From: a bacterium
GTDB taxonomy: Bacteria; UBA9089; UBA9088; JAGUXG01
Reading direction: 5' to 3'
DNA length: 20,484 nt
NCBI GenBank assembly: GCA_030018505.1
Contig: JASEHO010000002.1
Location: 1 to 20,484, forward strand
Shown here: positions 18,001 to 20,484 of the stretch, one piece after another
Layout: every line of letters begins with the position of its first letter
Numbering within the stretch: the stretch's first letter is position 1
Position numbers and translations under genes: made by a program
The notes under the pieces: generated by a model
What the model was told of the DNA's origin: nothing
Database searches by the model: none
Seen by the model: only the letters and a program-made list of their open reading frames with translations

Positions 18001-20484
18001 CAGACCTTTACCTATGGCACAATAACAGTTGGAACAGAGAGTGTCTGGGGTGTGATTGCCACAGGGACAAGGGCAAACCTTCTCTGGAGCTATAATGTAG
18101 GTAGTCCGATAAAGTCAACACCAGCTATAGCAGACAACTGCCTATTCTTTGGTGCGGATAATGGCTATGTCTATGCACTTAATCTTTCAGTAGTTGCCTT
18201 GAGATGGAGCTATAAGACAGCAGGGCCTGTTATATCGTCTCCTGCTGTGGCAAACGGCGTTGTTTATGTCGGCTCAAAGGATGGCTGGTTGTATGGCTTG
18301 GATATAAAAGGAGGAACCGAGACATGGAAGTATAAGGTTGGCAATAATGCTCTCTCTTCTCCAGCGATTGCAAGGAGGATGCTCTATATTGCCTCAGGTG
18401 ATGGAAACATCTATTGCTTTGAAAGAAAGCCTGTCTTTTCTTTGACAAAACAAGCCTCTTCTTCTGGAGTGAACCCAGGCGGAACAATGACCTATACCTT
18501 AAATTATAGCAACACAGGTGCTGTCGGCTCTGGGGTGGTGGTAATTGATGATTTGGATGTAAATCTTGGCACACCTGCCGTTACATCCTTTACTCATGGA
18601 AGCTGGACTTATGCTGATAAGGTTTTGCGATGGGTGATAGGCACAGTGAGTAGTATGGATGCTGGGACTCTTGCCTTTGATGTGGCAGTCAATTCGCAAG
18701 CACAAGGGACGATTACCAACAAGGCAACCTTAAAGGGTAGTGAAACCCAGGATATAGTGGTTTATGCCATAACACCTGTCAATGACCTACTTTTCCGAAA
18801 ACAAGCAGACCAGACCAAGCTTGCCCCAGGCGGAACATTGACCTATACCCTTTTCTATAGCAGCCCTTATGCAGATATAACAAATTTTGTGATTGAAGAT
18901 ATAATCCCTGGTTCTATGACCTATATTGAGGGTTCGGCAGTAGGCGGGAGCATAACCTATAGCCATAACGGCACCTGGAATGAGTTTGATTATAGCCCGG
19001 TCTCAGCCATTAAATGGTCTATTCCAAGCCTTTTGGCAGGTTCTGTTGGCTCGGTTAGCTTCAAGGTGGTTGTAGGTTCTTTGGTGGAGAACAATACGAT
19101 TATTCTAAACATGGCTACAGCCTCTGCTAATGCTTGCTCAGGGAGCTTCACTAAATTAGGAAGCGCTACTGTGCTTGTTGCTTCAGCACCCTTGCTCCAT
19201 TTGGAGAAATTTGTCAGCCTTCTTTCGGATGTTACCCTGCGTAAGGATGGAACTGTTTCTTCCGGAGGAACATTAACCTATACCCTGGTTTATTCCAATA
19301 ATCTGAATGATGCAGAAGAGGTAGTAATAATTGATAGAGTGCCAGATGGTCTTTCCTATCTTTCAGGAAGTGCTGAAGGCATAGGGACAATTATTAACTA
19401 TAGTGCTGATGGAATAAGCTACTTCTCCTATGAGACAAACCCTGTTGCCTATATCAGGTGGGGGACGGCTACCTTACCCAAGAATAGTTTGGGCACAGCC
19501 TCCTTCAAGGTTAGAGTAGGGGATGTAGATGATGGAACCCTTATCAAGAACAGAGCGACAATTACCTCAAAAGAGGTTTCAACCCAAGTCTTAAGCGATG
19601 AGGTTTCTGTTTGTGTGCAAGCCAAACCAAAGCTAACCCTGACCAAAACTGCCCTCTCAGCTACTACACCAGGAGCAACCCTGACCTATACCCTGAGCTA
19701 CACTAACGCAAAGAAGAAGGCAAAAGGTGTCTATATCATTGACAGGCTCCCAGCAACAACTACTGCCACCTATATCGAAGCTCAAGGAGGAACAAGCATT
19801 GAGTATGGAACTAATGGTCTAAACTTCTTCCAATTCAAGACCTCCCCTGTCCAATACATCAGATGGAACATAGGAGAGTTAAGCAAGGGCTCATCTGGTT
19901 CTCTCTCTCTTATCATTCAGGTAGCCTCTCCTCTTAATAATGGCACCATTATTGAGAATATAGCCACCATAACAGACACAGACAATAATATAGCTACAGC
20001 CACAGTCAAGACAGAGGTCAACTCAAATCCAGTCCTTTCCATCAATAAATCTGTCTCAACCACCACTGTCTCCTTTGGTGATACCTTCACCTATACCCTG
20101 AACTACAAGCTCCTCTGTAAGGATACAACCAATATCCAGATAACAGATGCTCTTCCCAATGGCATTACCTTAGAACAACCAGCCACAGGTGATGGCTCAA
20201 TCACTTACTCATCTGATGGCGTGAACTACTATATCTATGACCTTGTGCCTCAACCTATAACCCATATTAGATGGACAATCTCCAGGCTTTCAATAAATGG
20301 CACAGGCACAGCCCAATTTATAACAAAGCTTACAAAAGAGCTTGATGATGAGACAGTCCTTACCAACATAGCCACTATAACAGCTGATAATGCCCAGGCA
20401 AAACAAGATAAAGCCTTAGTCAAGGTAGTAGCCAGACCAAAGCTAACCCTGACCAAAACTGCCCTCTCAGCTACTACACCAGGA
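9037..20484 (+). CDS. Giant multidomain exported surface protein (C-terminus beyond the window)
   Basis: An open frame of 3816 codons with no stop to the last base, read codon by codon. Start: ATG overlapping the LysM stop. Residues 1-22 (MIERIIATIGIVSLAWVVPS) form a plausible signal peptide. Order: fourteen ~170-residue repeats of unrecognised family (about 23-2398); IPT/TIG-like domain (2403-2483; SPTSGWPGDPVTVSGSGF); DUF11 domain (2485-2612; AGDILKYTITYTNSGNADA); a second DUF11-like domain (2613-2732); a PQQ-type beta-propeller (2734-3131); DUF11 modules at about 3132-3248, 3249-3386, 3387-3528, 3529-3665 and 3666-3798; and the first 18 residues of another. Family knowledge: DUF11 and TIG modules form rods in surface proteins, and PQQ-like propellers are binding platforms. 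I infer an adhesin or structural surface fibre. No enzyme active site is visible. C-terminal anchoring signals cannot be judged. Confidence 0.93.
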   Translation, partial: MIERIIATIGIVSLAWVVPSEGTVTVQSVSCPMLAIGANWTNVLVFSGTITSGSPSDTLQAMTVNNGSGTANSNDIAKVTLWIESGTTSGFQATEDTNSGDFVGSGTTAWYWTGSISMPDAGLRFYITVDISSNPTDDRIIKMQVPAFRDNNLNGFFDVGDDGVFAAQDVYDGPVLPVINSQNQQIHSLRTTDIQDMTATNSYGAGWINNPVFNFHIPDNDGSLDTLQALTLKMDVRSTLSQADLVPGSITLWYDNIGVNSFGPEDTIIGTGTWNSNTDAWEFTNPASIPIDGKWFWITVDIKANPSSVDGAYIWMYIPKLFDSGQIGTFNTNDLGIFVASCHDGPTDGSLTAIATQTIHFRRMGDIANNTQAAEFGAGWKNCVLLRFVLPDNDGLEDELQALTTYLNPDHSTVNIADLEKVSLWMDNGDGVFGSDTDTYLGYSLSSNPWIFSPLSNAKINGTKTFFVTADIASTSTNGASILMQIHQFVDTGVTKGSFDGGPERGIFVKSAHDGPVDGTVTTNQAKAQVIRARVAADMPATLTTCLNFGPGWKNCLLLDFTVPSYSPSSSDYLNNLTCKLAGTSDISPSDLSVVKLWADTLAPPGFTTNDSNIGTATWDASTSQWIFSGLSYEIPSSVGKQRFFITGDIALNPSGDNKKVRMKIPKLFERGTGTYGSYDPGEEGLFVSSAYDGPVDADVTSPSTQVIHERETTNLNDDTVQGEFGASQKNCLLFNFVIPDNDTATDTLQGLTVRLNSASTGTNSDLFVVRLFADVNKNGIFEPTGADASGSFSGTLVGNDWWFYPINYVIGVGGQRFFLAADIAQVPSGNGRTIKMEIPQLLDNNRDGNYNSLDKGIFVSSCHEGPTDSNFTCGASHILRTRNANEIGSWTVTGNFGPGWKNQLILDFKIPGPEDTLNAITFQNTTGIPSTNFTSLRLWADTNAPPGFDLGDTNIATATTQVGSSWVFSGLSHLMPASGRRFFLTADISFEPSGDDLSIRMKIPQLKDVNGNGSYDSLDEGIFVSSASDGPADMDFIGPSTQTIHRKSMSDLSDNTINANYGPGERDCLISDLTINNGHNDGATDTLSAITFKNIGSCPESDIATRTLWVSNSGSGFNPLTDTRLATITSGWVFSNLSYNIPSTGTRLFVTADISSAPSGDNLYIRLQIPKLSDQGEVGTYNSGDQGIFVSSPHDGPTDGTVTCGGTQTLHRRASTDITDTAIVKKCGPGEPNCLLANFVIPLADGLDDYLNAITLRLDQTVANSVGTTDLVSVALWADNGNNNFDGTPTDTFLGQGLWLDSLIAWTGLNQSLKDVNNSPRHLFIVVKIADNPSGDNKVIQWLIPRLKDLGQVGTYQTGDEGIFVSSKHWGPVDSDFKMSGSSTVHRRIKQDIKDYTVSSIFGPGQKNCVALQFVLPDNDGLSDTLQALTIRNIGTALGSDISAVTLFADNGNGLFDGTPTDTSLGTGVADADGWYFSPISANILGTRTFFVIANIASLPVNGRTIQMAIPGLVNNGATWGGFDLGEEGIFVSSPHLGPTDGTWTAGATHTIRCRETGSITERPIYGNYGAGWKNRVVFQFSLPDNDGNNDVLQAITFFNAGTALNTDIDYLKIWRDSNNNSIFDVAVDKNIGTATWDGISLWVFQNLSGTISSNYGSQTFFVTADINKDFPSSDDARINLCIPQLLDGGNIGVFDTGDKGLFVASNYDGPTDGIFVGGGFSVIHKKILADLSDNTALGNYGPGEANCPCLSFKINDGHNDGATDTLRAISFCNLGTALSSDFSTMTLWLSNDNSFNPATDTPLASLNSAVNGNWVFSSLSAEIPSTGTYLFVTVSLVNNPSTDNATIALAIHKILDLGSEGVYDSGDLGIFVDSAHNGLVNGTFTTNGTSTIHKRAKADIQDATTSADFYPGKKNALLLNFCLPDNDDSADTLKAITFRLAPTSTALWTDFSEIRLWADTGNNIFDLTDTNLGTATYDGDSWVFSGLSQNIPINGKRFFVTANIVANPSIDDAIVYLEIPKLSDGTNTGVFDAGDEGIFVASKHIGPTDADWTPANPQKLHKRIKADFTDHTISKQTGPGWINVLAFDFKLPDSDGAGDTLRAITAMLASTSTISHTEIISIRLWADEGQAGFQGPGIDTHLATGVWDGDSYEFSGFSQTIPIGGKRLFITADLPLDPSADNLTLQLEIPILYDADSDGLFDTGDEGIFVASCHLGPTDGTFTSKGTTTIHCLKLSDITENNTPAKKINAGDKDVLCLDFTITPGEVNEILKSLCFQNIGSAETNTDIEKLKLWVESGTTTGFSADDKKIGEAQYDGVNNLWYFTGLSQNIISTGTRLYLSSDIASKARAKKTIQLQIPQYFEKDPNGVFDTGDRGIFLNSYENGPTDGSLMCSGIQEIIGKIWVSPTSGWPGDPVTVSGSGFDSSEEIEIDFGTTKRLATATTTNSQFTKQFTVNEQPPNTIIITARGKTSGEIATCTFFVWRAFIGLAKTVDKNGAEAGDILKYTITYTNSGNADATNLKIEDYYPTHTTYETHTDCSSPLFPAYRDNKMIRWYAGTLSQGTSGSVTLGVKLEIPLEYGDFIVNTATAKADQPAAYGTSNEAKTMVTSLPNVTGSITVMPKTSIVYNGWRLLFIVNYRNVGSATAKNVVIHLDEDKENLKDIIAHSGGTYNPASSIIWNVGDIPPGSGGTVTFSGVVIGVPGDTIDITGYISDGGFHINLDLLLNLQAEFSSEWYDWLMFHYGLGHTGYNDGTEDFAPPLEEKWRRLLGGQNDDIRASMAILGTATYVGGLGDLPAGGYFYRINAETGEIIWSYNTGGEIHSSPAIANNGQYVYVGNANGKMYCFSGTETNPGSITPIWIFDTEGGEIYNSPVVWKGLVYFAAKKPGGAGYLYALSGVNGAPCWIMPLDNAAYYSSPAISVNDQAVYIGDEGGVIYCFDAFLGSLTYKYDTGQSEISSSPVVKDGRVYVASEDGYLYCFDTKATQTFTYGTITVGTESVWGVIATGTRANLLWSYNVGSPIKSTPAIADNCLFFGADNGYVYALNLSVVALRWSYKTAGPVISSPAVANGVVYVGSKDGWLYGLDIKGGTETWKYKVGNNALSSPAIARRMLYIASGDGNIYCFERKPVFSLTKQASSSGVNPGGTMTYTLNYSNTGAVGSGVVVIDDLDVNLGTPAVTSFTHGSWTYADKVLRWVIGTVSSMDAGTLAFDVAVNSQAQGTITNKATLKGSETQDIVVYAITPVNDLLFRKQADQTKLAPGGTLTYTLFYSSPYADITNFVIEDIIPGSMTYIEGSAVGGSITYSHNGTWNEFDYSPVSAIKWSIPSLLAGSVGSVSFKVVVGSLVENNTIILNMATASANACSGSFTKLGSATVLVASAPLLHLEKFVSLLSDVTLRKDGTVSSGGTLTYTLVYSNNLNDAEEVVIIDRVPDGLSYLSGSAEGIGTIINYSADGISYFSYETNPVAYIRWGTATLPKNSLGTASFKVRVGDVDDGTLIKNRATITSKEVSTQVLSDEVSVCVQAKPKLTLTKTALSATTPGATLTYTLSYTNAKKKAKGVYIIDRLPATTTATYIEAQGGTSIEYGTNGLNFFQFKTSPVQYIRWNIGELSKGSSGSLSLIIQVASPLNNGTIIENIATITDTDNNIATATVKTEVNSNPVLSINKSVSTTTVSFGDTFTYTLNYKLLCKDTTNIQITDALPNGITLEQPATGDGSITYSSDGVNYYIYDLVPQPITHIRWTISRLSINGTGTAQFITKLTKELDDETVLTNIATITADNAQAKQDKALVKVVARPKLTLTKTALSATTPG
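9103..16230 (+). repeat. Fourteen tandem ~170-residue protein repeats, family not recognised
   Basis: Each unit ends in a motif like HDGPTDGT, whose Asp-Gly-Pro (or equivalent) codons begin at 9550, 10066, 10576, 11113, 11629, 12124, 12622, 13147, 13648, 14164, 14671, 15175, 15685 and 16192. Spacing is 495-537 bases. Shared order within a unit: TIHRR, FGPGWKNCLL, PDNDG..DTLQALT, LWADNGNG.FD, GTATWDG..W.FSGLS, IP..G.RFFVTADI, IP.L.D, then YDSGDEGIFVSS. Several units contain D-x-D/N-x-D/N-G-x-x-D loops that look like calcium sites (DVNGNGSYDSLD, DADSDGLFDTGD). DNA identity between units is low, so the array is old. Confidence 0.9.
16243..17232 (+). other. TIG-like and first DUF11-type domains of the giant protein
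   Basis: Residues 2403-2483 carry the IPT/TIG signature (SPTSGWPGDPVTVSGSGFDS). Residues 2485-2612 are a DUF11 domain with the TKxxD..GDxxxYTIxYTNSG pattern. Residues 2613-2732 are DUF11-like (FIVNYRNVGSATAKNVVIHL, then WNVGDIPPGSGGTVTF). They form the hinge between the 14-unit array and the propeller. Confidence 0.75.
17236..18429 (+). other. PQQ-type beta-propeller domain inside the giant protein
   Basis: Residues about 2734-3131. It opens with WLMFHYGLGHTGYND, the usual lead-in of PQQ-like propellers. Blade motifs then recur: IIWSYNTGGEIHSSPAIA, YVYVGNANGKMYCF, IYNSPVVWKGLVYFAAK, YYSSPAISVNDQAVYIGD, ISSSPVVKDGRVYVAS, IKSTPAIADNCLFFGA, VISSPAVANGVVYVGS and LSSPAIARRMLYIASGDG. That is about seven or eight blades. 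Dehydrogenase active-site residues were not identified, so a binding role is likelier than catalysis. Confidence 0.85.
19626..19674 (+). repeat. 49-base exact repeat, first copy
   Basis: Bases 19626-19674 are identical to 20436-20484 (offset 810, two DUF11 modules). They encode PKLTLTKTALSATTPG. The match continues to the window end, so the true repeat is at least this long. Other modules have diverged at the DNA level, so this pair is recent. Confidence 0.95.
20436..20484 (+). repeat. 49-base exact repeat, second copy (runs off the edge)
   Basis: Identical to 19626-19674; the base before each copy differs (A19625, G20435). It begins the sixth C-terminal DUF11 module. Confidence 0.95.

Larger units (their letters stand above)
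18430..20484 (+). repeat. C-terminal tandem DUF11 modules (five complete, sixth begun)
   Basis: Modules begin near 18430, 18781, 19195, 19621, 20032 and 20431. Each has the PGGTLTYTLxYSN-type motif, an I.D.LP strand, a Y..DG.NY segment, an IRW.I..L core and a closing ENIATI strand. Lengths are about 117-142 residues. The last module is cut by the window edge. Confidence 0.88.

Noticed and set aside
9037..20484. Many small frames on both strands inside this interval (for example 10362-10565 minus, 16230-16562 minus, 17273-17458 plus)
   Set aside because: All lie within the single 3816-codon frame, which carries recognisable repeats and domains throughout; the small ones have no domain or ribosome site.
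1..20484. tRNA, rRNA, riboswitch or integrase gene
   Set aside because: None seen on either strand while reading; a covariance search would be needed to exclude small RNAs.

Overview
The window looks like part of an AT-rich chromosome, probably from an uncultured diderm bacterium of a candidate phylum. The reasons are SecD, a TolC-like tail on a propeller protein, a LysM envelope protein and a giant DUF11/PQQ-propeller exported protein. The phylum is inference; no rRNA or other phylogenetic marker is present.

Layout. (1) 61-2349, minus strand: secD followed 45 bases downstream by an Rpn-family PD-(D/E)XK nuclease with a 12-bp in-frame tandem repeat. (2) 2350-2575: a divergent intergenic region with two good sigma70-type promoters, each so close to its start codon that both transcripts should be nearly leaderless. 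(3) 2576-4995, plus strand: a beta-propeller/TolC-like exported protein overlapping dnaJ by 4 bases. (4) 5019-7347, minus strand: an accessory island with a type II restriction endonuclease, a beta-class adenine methyltransferase and a small Cys-rich, membrane-anchored ORF with an ADP-ribosyltransferase-like N-terminus. The small ORF is bracketed by sequences resembling degenerate integron attC sites. (5) 7478-8011: an almost perfect 488-bp copy of the middle of dnaJ (one mismatch), which closes the island. (6) 8237 to the window end, plus strand: a LysM/coiled-coil envelope protein translationally coupled (ATGA) to a giant open reading frame.

The giant frame is the main feature. It runs from 9037 to the last base without a stop: 3816 codons, with the C-terminus beyond the window. 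Its order is signal peptide, fourteen ~170-residue repeats of a family I do not recognise (with Asp/Asn/Gly loops resembling calcium sites), an IPT/TIG-like domain, a DUF11 domain, a second DUF11-like domain, a PQQ-type beta-propeller, and at least five more DUF11 modules plus the start of another. This is the architecture of a very large cell-surface or secreted filamentous protein. The coupled LysM protein may help hold it at the wall; that is inference.

Functionally, the window combines export machinery (SecD), folding (DnaJ), an exported structural system (LysM plus giant protein) and an accessory defence island inserted between dnaJ and the surface operon.
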